34,274 bases of DNA from JADGQM01 sp964441945 (GTDB lineage Bacteria > Desulfobacterota > Syntrophobacteria > Syntrophobacterales > Syntrophobacteraceae), in assembly GCA_964441945.1 (NCBI GenBank), contig CAYTWB010000043.1:1-34274 (forward strand), in the 5' to 3' direction. Numbering within the stretch: position 1 is the stretch's first letter; each line of letters begins with the position of its first letter. Below, one piece after another: positions 8,612-17,834 of this stretch. The translations under genes were made by a program, and so were the position numbers. The notes beneath the pieces were generated by a model that had not been told where the DNA came from, made no database searches, and was given only the letters and a program-made list of their open reading frames with translations.

Positions 8612-11196
8612 CTGTTGTGAAGAAGCTGCTTCAAGGACCTGCCGGTGTGAGAACTGTCGATTTGAGCTATCTCTTCAGGTGGTCCTGAGGCCACCAGGTA
8701 GCCTCCCGCATCGCCGCCCTCCGGACCGAGATCGATGACGTAGTCTGCTGTTTTGATGACGTCTGGGTGGTGTTCAATCATAACCACGGTATGTTTCTGA
8801 TCCACCAACCTCTGAAGTAGATCAATCAGCTTCCTGATATCCTCAAAATGCAGTCCCGTTGTGGGTTCATCCAGGAGGTAAAGGGTGGACGGCCGGCTTT
8901 TTCTGCTCAGCTCAACGGCCAGTTTTACCCGTTGGGCCTCACCACCCGAGAGGGTTGCAGCCGACTGGCCGAGGTGCAGATAGCCTAATCCAACTTCCAT
9001 CAGGACTTCCAATTTATGAACGATGTCCGGAATATTCCTGAAAAGCGCGATTGCTTCGGCTATCGTCATCTGTAGAATGTCGGCAATGGAATGGCCTTTG
9101 AAGAGGACCTGCAGGGTTGCCGGGTCATAGCGCCTTCCCCGGCAGACCGGGCACGTAACGGTGATATTGGGCAGGAAGAGCATATCGACGATCTGAGTAC
9201 CTTCGCCTTTGCAGGATTCACAACGACCGCCTTTGCTGTTGAAGGAAAAACGTTTTGGCCCGTAGCCGCGAGTTCTTGATTCGGGCAATTGTGCAAAAAG
9301 GTCACGAATGGCTGAAAAGGCCCCCGAGTAGGTTGCTGGAGTAGACCGAGGAGTTTGGCCCAGGGGGGACTGATCGACCAGGATGACTTTTCGAAATGCC
9401 TCGGCGTTCTCGATGTGATCGAAAGGAGCCGGAGATGCTTTGCTCTTGTAAAGATAACTGGTGAGCGCGCGATACAGAGTGTGCATCACGAGAGTCGTTT
9501 TACCGGAGCCCGAAACACCCGTAACGCAGATGATGCAGGCAAGAGGAAACCGTACGGTCAGCCCTTTCAGGTTATGACCCCTCGCGCCAACCAGCGTTAT
9601 GGAACCCTGCGCAAAGGGCACACGTCGTTTCCCGGTAGGAATGGTCTTTCTTCCGGCCAGATAGGAGCCGGTGAGTGAGGCAGGGTGGCGGGTCAGTGCT
9701 TTGGGATGTCCTGCAAAGACCACCTCGCCACCCTCAATTCCGGCCCCAGGTCCCATATCGACGACGTAATCCGCCTGCAGAATCGTTGCTCTGTCGTGTT
9801 CGACAACGATCAAAGTATTGCCTTTGTCTCGGAGTTCGAGGAGGACGTCAAGAAGTCGCTGATGGTCACGGGGGTGCAGGCCGACACTGGGTTCGTCCAG
9901 TACATAGAGAATACCGGATAAGGGTGTGCTGACCTGATGTGCCAGTCTCAGGCGCTGCATCTCTCCCCCGGAGAGCGAACCGGTCGAACGCTCCAGGGTA
10001 AGATAGCCAAGACCGAGTCGCTCCATGGTCTTCAGGCGATGAAGGATTTTATCAACCGGTTCGGCTGCAATAAGGCCCTGCACCTCAGTCAGTTCCAATC
10101 CCTGAAACCATTCTCCCAGATCGATAAGGGAAAGCCTGCAAAGGTCCTGAATCGTTCGATCACCCAAACGAACTGAGCGGGCAACGTTGTTGAGGCGGCT
10201 TCCCTGACATTCAGGACAAATGCTCACCGTTTCAGTCCGATATCGACGTGCCGACATGAAAGGACGCGGTTCGGTTTCAGCGTTCAGGGTATCACCGGCC
10301 GGTGCAGAACCGGGTATCGAAGGCTGTCTCCTCCACGCACTGTCTTGATATCCAAGGCCCTTGCACGACGGGCACGCTCCGGATGGGTGATTGAAAGAGA
10401 ACATGCTGGGATTGGGTTCAGGCAATTGACTTCCGCAAGACGGGCAGATGAAGGATGCGCTGAAAAGCTTTTCCTCGCCGCCTGCCATGGCTGCAACGAC
10501 CAGGCCTCGACCGATTTTGGAAGCGAGCTCAAGGGCATCAATCAAACGTTGCTGCTTCTCTTCGCTGAGAACGATGCGGTCCACTACGACGTCCATCTGG
10601 TAGTGAGCGCGCCGGGGGAGGAGCGGAGGCGGATCAAGGTCATAGATCTTTCCCTCAAACCGAATTCGGGCGAAACCGTCACGCCGCAACCGGCTCAGGG
10701 TTTTGGACAGGTGTCTCTCTTCTATGCGCCCCTTCGGTCCGAGGATCAACAGACGGCCCCCGATTGGCCAGTGGTCCATGATTTCCTGACCCATTTGGTG
10801 AACCGACTGAGCTCGAAGAGAGATATTGCAGGTTGGGCAGAAGAGAGTGCCCAACCGAGCAAAGAGCAAGCGGAGGAGATCATAAACCTCGACCAGGGTG
10901 CCCACCGTAGAACGTGGATTTCGAGATGGATTGCCTTGTTCGACGGCAACTGCCGGACTCAACCCCTCTATGGCATCCACTTGAGGGGCGTCCAGACGCT
11001 GAAGATATTGACGTGAACGCATCGAGAGCGCTTCAAGATAACGCCTTTGCCCTTCGGCAAACAGCGTATCGAATGCCAAGGTGGACTTACCGGAGCCGCT
11101 GACCCCGGTGATCACAATAAAACGGTTGCGAGGGAGGGAGAGGTTGACGTCCTTGAGATTGTGTTGGCGGGCCCCACGAATGACAATGCAGTCCAT
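8587..11196 (-). CDS. uvrA: Excinuclease ABC subunit A, compact form lacking most of the insertion domain
   Basis: The damage-recognition ATPase of nucleotide excision repair, 869 residues from ATG 11196. Both nucleotide-binding domains are complete: Walker A GVSGSGKS at 31-38 and GVSGSGKT later, and signature motifs SLSGGEMQRLRL and TLSGGEAQRVKL. The UvrB-binding region and both zinc modules (CPSC, ending at C275/C278; CESC and CPVC in the second half) are present, so this is not UvrA2. Between C278 and C327 only 48 residues remain where E. coli UvrA has about 125, so most of the insertion domain of signature region I is missing; this explains the short length. An in-frame ATG at 11238 would add 14 residues; 11196 gives the family's usual N-terminus (MDCIVIRGARQHNL). 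Neither start has a strong ribosome site. Confidence 0.93.
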   Translation of the reverse strand: MDCIVIRGARQHNLKDVNLSLPRNRFIVITGVSGSGKSTLAFDTLFAEGQRRYLEALSMRSRQYLQRLDAPQVDAIEGLSPAVAVEQGNPSRNPRSTVGTLVEVYDLLRLLFARLGTLFCPTCNISLRAQSVHQMGQEIMDHWPIGGRLLILGPKGRIEERHLSKTLSRLRRDGFARIRFEGKIYDLDPPPLLPRRAHYQMDVVVDRIVLSEEKQQRLIDALELASKIGRGLVVAAMAGGEEKLFSASFICPSCGSQLPEPNPSMFSFNHPSGACPSCKGLGYQDSAWRRQPSIPGSAPAGDTLNAETEPRPFMSARRYRTETVSICPECQGSRLNNVARSVRLGDRTIQDLCRLSLIDLGEWFQGLELTEVQGLIAAEPVDKILHRLKTMERLGLGYLTLERSTGSLSGGEMQRLRLAHQVSTPLSGILYVLDEPSVGLHPRDHQRLLDVLLELRDKGNTLIVVEHDRATILQADYVVDMGPGAGIEGGEVVFAGHPKALTRHPASLTGSYLAGRKTIPTGKRRVPFAQGSITLVGARGHNLKGLTVRFPLACIICVTGVSGSGKTTLVMHTLYRALTSYLYKSKASPAPFDHIENAEAFRKVILVDQSPLGQTPRSTPATYSGAFSAIRDLFAQLPESRTRGYGPKRFSFNSKGGRCESCKGEGTQIVDMLFLPNITVTCPVCRGRRYDPATLQVLFKGHSIADILQMTIAEAIALFRNIPDIVHKLEVLMEVGLGYLHLGQSAATLSGGEAQRVKLAVELSRKSRPSTLYLLDEPTTGLHFEDIRKLIDLLQRLVDQKHTVVMIEHHPDVIKTADYVIDLGPEGGDAGGYLVASGPPEEIAQIDSSHTGRSLKQLLHNSQDIEERW

Positions 11197-11243
11197 GAGC
11201 GTAAACCAATGATTCAAGGGTTCCAGTTGTGATAACATTTTGA

Positions 11244-11264
11244 AATCATAGCTGTTCTATGATT
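11244..11264. promoter_or_regulatory. Inverted repeat upstream of uvrA
   Basis: AATCATAG (11244-11251) and CTATGATT (11257-11264) form a perfect 8-bp inverted repeat with a five-base spacer, between the hybrid kinase and uvrA. It lies 47 bases before the preferred uvrA start and five bases before the alternative start at 11238. It could be an operator or a weak terminator for the kinase; there is no long T-tract on the minus strand. It does not resemble a known LexA box. Confidence 0.4.
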
Positions 11265-11333
11265 GTGTCTCCCCGCCCGGTACAACTCCCGTTCTCGGAA
11301 GGGTTTGCGATTGGTTCGAATTGCCAGGCAAAT

Positions 11334-14300
11334 CTATCGCGTATCAAGGACTTCCCGTATTGCCATCGCCAAGTTCTTGATCAACAAAGGCTTCGTGATG
11401 AATCGGCGGATTCCGAAGCTCGTTGCCTTTTCCATCGAGATCATTTCGCTGAATCCCGTGCAGAGAATGATGGGAAGGTCCGGCCGAATGATGGTCATCT
11501 CTCTGGCAAGATCAACTCCGGTCATATTCGGCATGGTCATGTCCGTAATGACAAGGTCAAAGCTGTCAGGTTTGACCCGGAAGAGCTCCAGGGCTTCCAG
11601 GCTGCTCGTCCTTCCGGTAACGTCATACCCCAGGTTGGACAGCAGTTCCATTCCAAGTTCAACAAGATTGGCCTCATCATCCACAATAAGGATGCGTTCC
11701 CTACCTCCGACAACAGGTGATGAATCCTCGCTTTCCCATTCGATCTCTTCTTCCATCAGGAGGGGAAGATACACATTGAATCGTGAACCCTTCTCCACCT
11801 CGCTTTCTACCGTTATCGCACCACCGAAGCTCTTCACAATGCCATATACGACGGAAAGACCCATGCCGGTTCCTTCACCCGGTTTCTTGGTAGTGAAGAA
11901 AGGATCGTATATTCTATCCAGGATGTCAGGCGCTATGCCGACACCCGTATCGCCGACCTTCAGTTGCAGAAACACTCCAGGAGACAAGCCATGCTGAATG
12001 CTCAAATCATCACATGAATGGATTTCCACAGGACAGAGACTGACCCTCAATTCACCTTTCCTGCCGTTCATGGCATGTCCGGCATTGGTACACAGATTCA
12101 TCAGAATTTGATGTATCTGTGTGGGATCTGCGAGCACCACATCGAGTTCCACGTCTATTTCTTGATGAATCTGTATGGTAGACGGCAGCGAAGCCCTCAG
12201 GAGTTTCAGTGTCTCTCTGACAATTGGACTGACCTTCAACGGTCGGGGTTTCTCATCGCTGCGTCTACTGAAGGCGAGAATCTGCTTCACCAAATCACGT
12301 GCTCGCTTACTGGCCTTAAAAACCTGGTCGAGATAGCGCCGCACGCGCTCGCTCACTTCGGGGCTCACAAGAGCCATTTCGGTGTATCCCATGATGGCCA
12401 TGAGGATATTATTGAAATCGTGGGCGATGCCTCCGGCCAGCGTGCCGATGGCCTGCATCTTCTGGGCCTGGCGCAGAAGGTTCTCCATCTGATATCGCTC
12501 CGTGATATCCATGGTATTGCCCAGTACGGCCCGTTTCCCTCCATATGTAATGGATCTCACCGTTTCCATGAGCCATCTAATTCTACCGTTGCGATCGATG
12601 ATGCGATACTCATACGGGTTATTCCTTTTCCCTTTCAACATGGCAATGGTGTTGACCCGCAACTGAGCTCGATCATCGGGATGGACAAAACTAAAACTAT
12701 CCTTTCCTATGAGTTCGCTTTCTGAATAGCCCGAATACTCGGGGATATGGGGGTTCACAAATTGAAACTTTCCGTCCTGGACAATATAGACGCCCGCATG
12801 GGAAGCATCTGCCAGGGTCTTGTAAAGGATCTCCGACTGCTTGCGCTCGGTGATGTCTTCTATGATTGTTTCATAATAGAGTATTCTGTCGTCGTTATCG
12901 CGCACTGCCCGTGAATTAAGAACCACCCAGATTCTGCTTTTGTCTTTACGGTAGTGCTCCACTTCAAAAGCTTCTATGCGTCCCTTACTCTCCAATATAT
13001 CTTTGAACTTTGCCCTCTCTTTCGGATTAACATATGTTTGCCGAGACATGTCTGTTACAGATCCTATCATATCATCAGCCGATTCATAGCCGTACATTTT
13101 GAACCCGGCAGGGTTTGAGCTCAGATAACGACCATCGGGAGTGGTATGGAATATTCCCATTACGGCGTTATCAAATATGCTTTTGTATTTTTCCTCAGAT
13201 AGTCTACGTTCGGTGATGTCGCGTATAGATTCAATGGCACCAATGCGGTTTCCGTTAGCATCAACTAACGGCGCTGCCGTCGCCCATACATATGCTCCTC
13301 TTCCATTGTAGAGGGATGGTGCAAGAGTCTCTGCATACAGTGAACTCCCTTTTCTTTGGACGTATTGATAGCGGGATTTGAGTTCTTCATCGCTGACATC
13401 AATCATATGCAACAGAAACTGCCTCCGCTCACCATAGAATGGAACTGCGGCTGTTTGACTTTCCTGGCCGATCATATTCTCTTTTTTGATCCCGGTCATC
13501 TCCTCCATAGCCCGGTTCCAGGCAATGATTTTCCTGTCACTGTCAATAACAACCGTGGCATCGGGCAGAAAATTGATAATGTTCAAGAATTGCTGCTGAG
13601 ATTCCCGCAACATCTCCTCTGACCGCTTGTATTCGGTAACATCAATGAAGGACGCGATGCTTTTCTTTGTCTCGGGAATCATATCCATTGTAAGATGAAA
13701 AATCCTCCTGTTACCCTGTGCATCGATGAGGCGGAAATAACAGTGTTTTTCGGCAGCATCTTTGTTGATTCTCCGGAGGCGATGCTGGGCCAACATTCTT
13801 TCCAGGTCCTCTTTTGCAACGAATTCCGTCCAGCTTTTATTCCCCTCGATTTCCTCACGCTTGTAGCCGGTGAGTTTTTCGGATTGTGAATTGGCCAGTG
13901 CAATGGTGGTGTCCTCTGCAATGATGACGATCCCCGTACCCGTGTTTTCAAAGATGGTCCTGTAAAGGTTTTCGGATTCTTTTAGTCTTCTCTCTGCCTG
14001 TTTGCGTGCACTGATGTCAAACAACGAACCAATAATGGCTGGTTTGTTATCCAATTCGATGATACTACCGGAATAGTCGATCCACCGGGTGTGGCCGTCC
14101 TTGGTCATGAATAGGATTTCATACCGCGATGGCGGGTTCTCTCCTTTAAGACGTTCAAAAGCTCTTTCTTTGACCAGTTCGCGACAGTCCGGATGAACGA
14201 CCTCCCAAAAATGCATCTCCGTCAGGTCATCCGCCGTATAGCCGGTGATTGACCCAAATGCCGGATTCACATAGACAAATTTGGTGCCTTGAATGAGAAA

Positions 14301-14603
14301 TATCCCGGAGGAAGAGCTATCAGCAAGATTGCGAAATTTCGCTTCACTCTCCCTCAGCGCGTTCTCAGTCCGTTTACGGTCCGTAATGTCTCGCTCCGAA
14401 AGGACCCGACCATCGGAAGCGTTTGAAATCCCCATGTAATCCGGTGAGAGGTTAAAGATGTCGGAAAACTTCCGTTTTGAAAAGCGCAGCGCCTCTTCCA
14501 GGTTGCTGTCCCGGGATGGGTGCTTCTCAAACGCAGCTAAGCGCAGACGCAGTTCTCTGAGTTCCTCAATCAGCTGTCTTCTGGTCTTGTTTTCGTCTTC
14601 CAT
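11334..14603 (-). CDS. Multi-PAS hybrid histidine kinase with C-terminal receiver domain
   Basis: A soluble 1089-residue sensor kinase; no membrane segment is seen. A short coiled coil (about 5-25) is followed by a shrunken first PAS (about 41-77, see findings) and five full PAS/PAC units, roughly 88-203, 212-330, 336-455, 460-575 and 583-695. Then come a HisKA domain with the phosphorylated H728 (GGIAHDFNN), an HATPase_c domain (DTGVGI, GTGMGLSVVYG) and a receiver domain (about 968-1087) with acceptor D1021 (VITDMTMP). HDFNN kinases of this type often end in a receiver and act through an Hpt or output protein elsewhere; none is nearby. ATG 14603 follows GAGGA. It is divergent from the mop cluster and shares its 432-base upstream region, so control of mop is possible but unproven. 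The ligand is unknown. Confidence 0.9.
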   Translation of the reverse strand: MEDENKTRRQLIEELRELRLRLAAFEKHPSRDSNLEEALRFSKRKFSDIFNLSPDYMGISNASDGRVLSERDITDRKRTENALRESEAKFRNLADSSSSGIFLIQGTKFVYVNPAFGSITGYTADDLTEMHFWEVVHPDCRELVKERAFERLKGENPPSRYEILFMTKDGHTRWIDYSGSIIELDNKPAIIGSLFDISARKQAERRLKESENLYRTIFENTGTGIVIIAEDTTIALANSQSEKLTGYKREEIEGNKSWTEFVAKEDLERMLAQHRLRRINKDAAEKHCYFRLIDAQGNRRIFHLTMDMIPETKKSIASFIDVTEYKRSEEMLRESQQQFLNIINFLPDATVVIDSDRKIIAWNRAMEEMTGIKKENMIGQESQTAAVPFYGERRQFLLHMIDVSDEELKSRYQYVQRKGSSLYAETLAPSLYNGRGAYVWATAAPLVDANGNRIGAIESIRDITERRLSEEKYKSIFDNAVMGIFHTTPDGRYLSSNPAGFKMYGYESADDMIGSVTDMSRQTYVNPKERAKFKDILESKGRIEAFEVEHYRKDKSRIWVVLNSRAVRDNDDRILYYETIIEDITERKQSEILYKTLADASHAGVYIVQDGKFQFVNPHIPEYSGYSESELIGKDSFSFVHPDDRAQLRVNTIAMLKGKRNNPYEYRIIDRNGRIRWLMETVRSITYGGKRAVLGNTMDITERYQMENLLRQAQKMQAIGTLAGGIAHDFNNILMAIMGYTEMALVSPEVSERVRRYLDQVFKASKRARDLVKQILAFSRRSDEKPRPLKVSPIVRETLKLLRASLPSTIQIHQEIDVELDVVLADPTQIHQILMNLCTNAGHAMNGRKGELRVSLCPVEIHSCDDLSIQHGLSPGVFLQLKVGDTGVGIAPDILDRIYDPFFTTKKPGEGTGMGLSVVYGIVKSFGGAITVESEVEKGSRFNVYLPLLMEEEIEWESEDSSPVVGGRERILIVDDEANLVELGMELLSNLGYDVTGRTSSLEALELFRVKPDSFDLVITDMTMPNMTGVDLAREMTIIRPDLPIILCTGFSEMISMEKATSFGIRRFITKPLLIKNLAMAIREVLDTR

Positions 14604-14749
14604 GGCAATTCCTCAACAATGAATCGGTTTCCAAAGACGCGTGCATAACACAATCAACCATTGGAATCTACGATGAACAGGGCATGTCAGGAATTTCCGC
14701 GGCTCATTTCATGTGGTTTGAGCATGAAAAGGCTTCTCGAACGATGATG

Positions 14750-14789
14750 TTATCGGCGGTGGTTAAGGTCCAAATTTTTTAGCCGATAA
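14750..14789. repeat. Long-range inverted repeat in the kinase-mop control region
   Basis: TTATCGGC (14750-14757) and GCCGATAA (14782-14789) are perfect 8-bp complements separated by 24 bases containing a T6 run. Two more outer positions can pair if a G-T pair is allowed. It could fold in RNA as a leader structure of mop or be a split operator. It directly abuts the next palindrome. Confidence 0.45.
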
Positions 14790-14807
14790 TATGCCAGGTA
14801 TGGCATA
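14790..14807. promoter_or_regulatory. Candidate operator palindrome upstream of mop
   Basis: TATGCCA (14790-14796), four bases, then TGGCATA (14801-14807): a perfect 7+7 inverted repeat, 228 bases before mop and 182 bases before the divergent kinase. The form suits a dimeric regulator. I do not recognise it as a known FNR, CRP or ModE site. A GATAAT at 14785-14790 with a weak TTAAGG (14763-14768) might be a promoter overlapping it. Confidence 0.45.
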
Positions 14808-14874
14808 ATGAGTTCCATCAGGGGAAAGCATCACTCCATGCTATTCGATCTGTTCAGCTGAACTGGATGCTGTT

Positions 14875-14889
14875 CCGACCCCTGGTCGG
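14875..14889. repeat. Tight GC-rich hairpin upstream of mop
   Basis: CCGACC (14875-14880) and GGTCGG (14884-14889) pair perfectly around a three-base loop, 146 bases before mop. No T-tract follows on either strand, so it is not a standard terminator. It could be part of a structured 5' leader; no riboswitch family was recognised. Confidence 0.35.
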
Positions 14890-15035
14890 CAATGAAATGG
14901 GCCCTCATGATTTCAGCAAGTCAGCGCACGGAAGCTTCGGCGTCCGGTGCGAACCTTGGAGATATTCCGATTGTTGTTTTTGAAAGGGTGGGCAACAAGC
15001 AATGCTGAGTCTCTTTTGGAAACGGAGGAATTCAA

Positions 15036-17768
15036 ATGGAAAAGAAGATCATCAAGGTAAACGGGGTGGAGAGGACTATGATCGTGAACTCCGAGGCGTC
15101 GCTGGCGCAGGTCATTCGCGAGCAGCTCGGTCTGACCGGAACCAAGATCGGTTGCGGAACAGCCCAATGTGGCGCCTGTTCGGTGATCGTGGATGGCAAG
15201 GTCACCCGTTCCTGTGTCCTCAAAATGAAGAAAGTGCCGGACGGGGCTGAGATCACTACCATCGAGGGGATTGGCACAGCCGATAACCCTCATCCGCTTC
15301 AGGTGGCCTGGATGGTTCATGGGGGCACGCAGTGCGGCTTCTGCAGCCCGGGATTCATCGTCTCTTCCAAGGTCCTGCTCGATGAGAACCCGAAACCGAC
15401 GCGGGAAGAGGTGAGAGACTGGTTCCAGAAGAATCGGAATGCCTGCCGATGTACCGGCTACCAGCCGCTGATCGATGCGGTCATGGATGCAGCGCGTGTG
15501 CTTCGCGGAGAGATGACCCTGGAGGAGCTCGAGTACAAACTGCCCGCGGACGGAAAGATCTGGGGCGGGAAGTATCCACGTCCAAGCGCAATGCGGAAAG
15601 CAACAGGGGCCTGGGATTTCGGCGCGGACCTTGGATTGAAGCTACCGCCCGACACGCTTCTGCTGGCCCTGGTGCAGGCAAAGGTTTCGCACGCCAATAT
15701 TCTTTCCATCGATACGTCCGAGGCGGAGAAGATGCCCGGTGTCTACAAGGTGGTGACCCACAAGGACGTTAAAGGCAAAAACCGGATCACGGGCCTCATC
15801 ACCTTCCCAACCAACAAGGGAGACGGTTGGGACCGTCCCATTCTTTGCGACAGCAAGGTTTTCCAGTTTGGAGATGCCATTGCCATCGTGTGTGCGGATA
15901 CGATCGCGAATGCCAGAGCCGCTGCCGAGAGGGTCAAGGTAGAACTGGAAGAGTTGCCGGCTTACATGAGCGCCCCGGCGGCCATGGCTTCTGATGCCAT
16001 CGAAATTCATCCCGGCACTCCGAATGTCTACTATGAACAGAAAATGGCCAAGGGCGGGGAAACCGGGCCTGTTATGGAAAAAGCGGCCTTTGTGGTGGAA
16101 GGAGACTACTATGTGGGCCGTCAGCCGCACCTGACCATCGAACCCGATGTGGGATTCGCCTACTACGATGAGGAAGGGCGCCTCACCATTCATTCCAAGA
16201 GTATCGGCATTCACCTCCACCACGCGATGATCTGCCCCGGACTGGGTGTGGAACCGGATAAGCTCCGTCTGGTTCAGAACCCTGCGGGTGGGACTTTCGG
16301 CTATAAATTCAGCCCCACCATGGAAGCCCTCCTGGGAGTTGCCTGTATAGCGACCGGAAAGCCTGTTTTCCTCAACTATGACTACTACCAGCACCTTATC
16401 TACACGGGAAAACGCTCTCCCTTTTTCCTCAATGTCAGGATGGGAGCGGATCATGACGGGAAGATCCAGGCCCTGGAATACGACTACTTCGTTGATCATG
16501 GGCCCTACTCGGAGTTCGGAGACTTGCTGACAGTGCGTGGCGTGCAGTTCATCGGCGCCGGGTACGGTATCCCGAACATCCGAGGCCTGGGACGCACGGT
16601 TTGCACCAATCATGCCTGGGGTTCGGCTTTTCGAGCTTACGGGTCGCCGCAGAGTGAGTTTGCTTCAGAAGTGCTGATTGACGAATTGGCGGAAAAGATG
16701 GGCGTGGACCCCCTGGAACTGCGCTACAAGAACGTCTATCGGCCCGGAGACACCACGCCGAACGGCTGCCGGCCGGACGTTTACTGCCTTGAGGAGATTC
16801 TCGACAAAGCACGGCCTGTATATAAGGCCGCGCTGGAAAAGGCCGGGAAGGAATCCACACCGGAAAAGAAGAAAGGGGTGGGTGTCTCCATCGGCATCTA
16901 TGGTTGTGGTCTCGACGGCCCCGATTCGTCGGAAATATGGGTGGAACGCACCCCGGAAGGCGTCACCCTGGGGACCTCGTGGGAAGACCATGGCCAGGGC
17001 GCCGATATGGGGGCCCTGGCAACGGCCCACAAAGCCCTGGAGCCCTGGGGGATTGCTCCTGACAAGATCAAGCTCGTTATGTGCGATACGGCCATCACAC
17101 CCAATAGCGGCCCTGCAGGCGGCAGCCGTTCCCAAACGGTCACAGGCCAGGCGATCCGGGTCGGGTGCGAAATGTTGCTCAATGCCATGAAGAAGGCGGA
17201 CGGGACCTTCAGGATCTATGAGGAGATGGTCGCAGAGAAGGTCCCGCTTCGCTACTCGGGCAAGTGGACCGCTTCCGCCTGTGTGCCCTGCGACGAAAAC
17301 GGCCAGGGAAATCCTTTCCCCTGCTATATGTACGGGATGTTTGTCTCGGAAGTCACTGTCGACACCAAGACCGGCAAGGTCAAGGTGGACAAGATGACAC
17401 TGGTTGCCGACGTCGGAAAGCTGGTCAACAAACTGGTAGTCGACGGACAGATCTACGGCGGCATGGTTCAGGGCGTGGGACTGGCCCTGACGGAAGATTT
17501 CGAAGACCTGAAGAAGCACACCAGCCTGGTCGCCTGTGGGCTGCCTTACGCCAAGGATGCTCCCGACATGGATATCCTCTATGTCGAAACGCCTCGGCCC
17601 CTGGGACCCTTTGGTGCGACTGGAGTCGGGGAATTGCCGTTGACTTCACCTCACGCCTCGATCATCAACGCCATCTACAATGCGTGCGGCGTGCGCATCA
17701 GGAGACTGCCCGCTCTGCCGGAAAAGGTCTTGGCCGGGCTTCAGGCGAAAGCCTCGCCATCTGCATGA
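15036..17768 (+). CDS. mop: Molybdenum aldehyde oxidoreductase (Mop, xanthine oxidase family)
   Basis: A 910-residue protein that oxidises aldehydes to carboxylic acids, closely similar in layout to Desulfovibrio gigas aldehyde oxidoreductase (907 residues, no FAD domain). The first [2Fe-2S] cluster is bound by C40, C45, C48 and C60, the second by C100, C103, C137 and C139; this numbering equals that recalled for the D. gigas enzyme. The molybdopterin domains follow, and the catalytic glutamate is E866 (GATGVGELPL; Glu869 in D. gigas). The cofactor in that family is molybdopterin cytosine dinucleotide. No signal peptide is seen, so it is probably cytoplasmic. ATG 15036 follows AACGGAGGAATT. 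It opens a nine-gene cluster containing XdhC and a MocA-like protein, which fits cofactor delivery. Confidence 0.96.
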   Translation: MEKKIIKVNGVERTMIVNSEASLAQVIREQLGLTGTKIGCGTAQCGACSVIVDGKVTRSCVLKMKKVPDGAEITTIEGIGTADNPHPLQVAWMVHGGTQCGFCSPGFIVSSKVLLDENPKPTREEVRDWFQKNRNACRCTGYQPLIDAVMDAARVLRGEMTLEELEYKLPADGKIWGGKYPRPSAMRKATGAWDFGADLGLKLPPDTLLLALVQAKVSHANILSIDTSEAEKMPGVYKVVTHKDVKGKNRITGLITFPTNKGDGWDRPILCDSKVFQFGDAIAIVCADTIANARAAAERVKVELEELPAYMSAPAAMASDAIEIHPGTPNVYYEQKMAKGGETGPVMEKAAFVVEGDYYVGRQPHLTIEPDVGFAYYDEEGRLTIHSKSIGIHLHHAMICPGLGVEPDKLRLVQNPAGGTFGYKFSPTMEALLGVACIATGKPVFLNYDYYQHLIYTGKRSPFFLNVRMGADHDGKIQALEYDYFVDHGPYSEFGDLLTVRGVQFIGAGYGIPNIRGLGRTVCTNHAWGSAFRAYGSPQSEFASEVLIDELAEKMGVDPLELRYKNVYRPGDTTPNGCRPDVYCLEEILDKARPVYKAALEKAGKESTPEKKKGVGVSIGIYGCGLDGPDSSEIWVERTPEGVTLGTSWEDHGQGADMGALATAHKALEPWGIAPDKIKLVMCDTAITPNSGPAGGSRSQTVTGQAIRVGCEMLLNAMKKADGTFRIYEEMVAEKVPLRYSGKWTASACVPCDENGQGNPFPCYMYGMFVSEVTVDTKTGKVKVDKMTLVADVGKLVNKLVVDGQIYGGMVQGVGLALTEDFEDLKKHTSLVACGLPYAKDAPDMDILYVETPRPLGPFGATGVGELPLTSPHASIINAIYNACGVRIRRLPALPEKVLAGLQAKASPSA

Positions 17769-17834
17769 TGAGCGAGCATTTTTCCCGGTGTTCATGAGGG
17801 CCGGCAATCGTTCGTCGGGGGCTTTCCATAAAGG

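Noticed and set aside
14801..14817. TGGCAT as the -24 element of a sigma-54 promoter for mop
   Set aside because: No TTGC-type -12 element lies at the required spacing.
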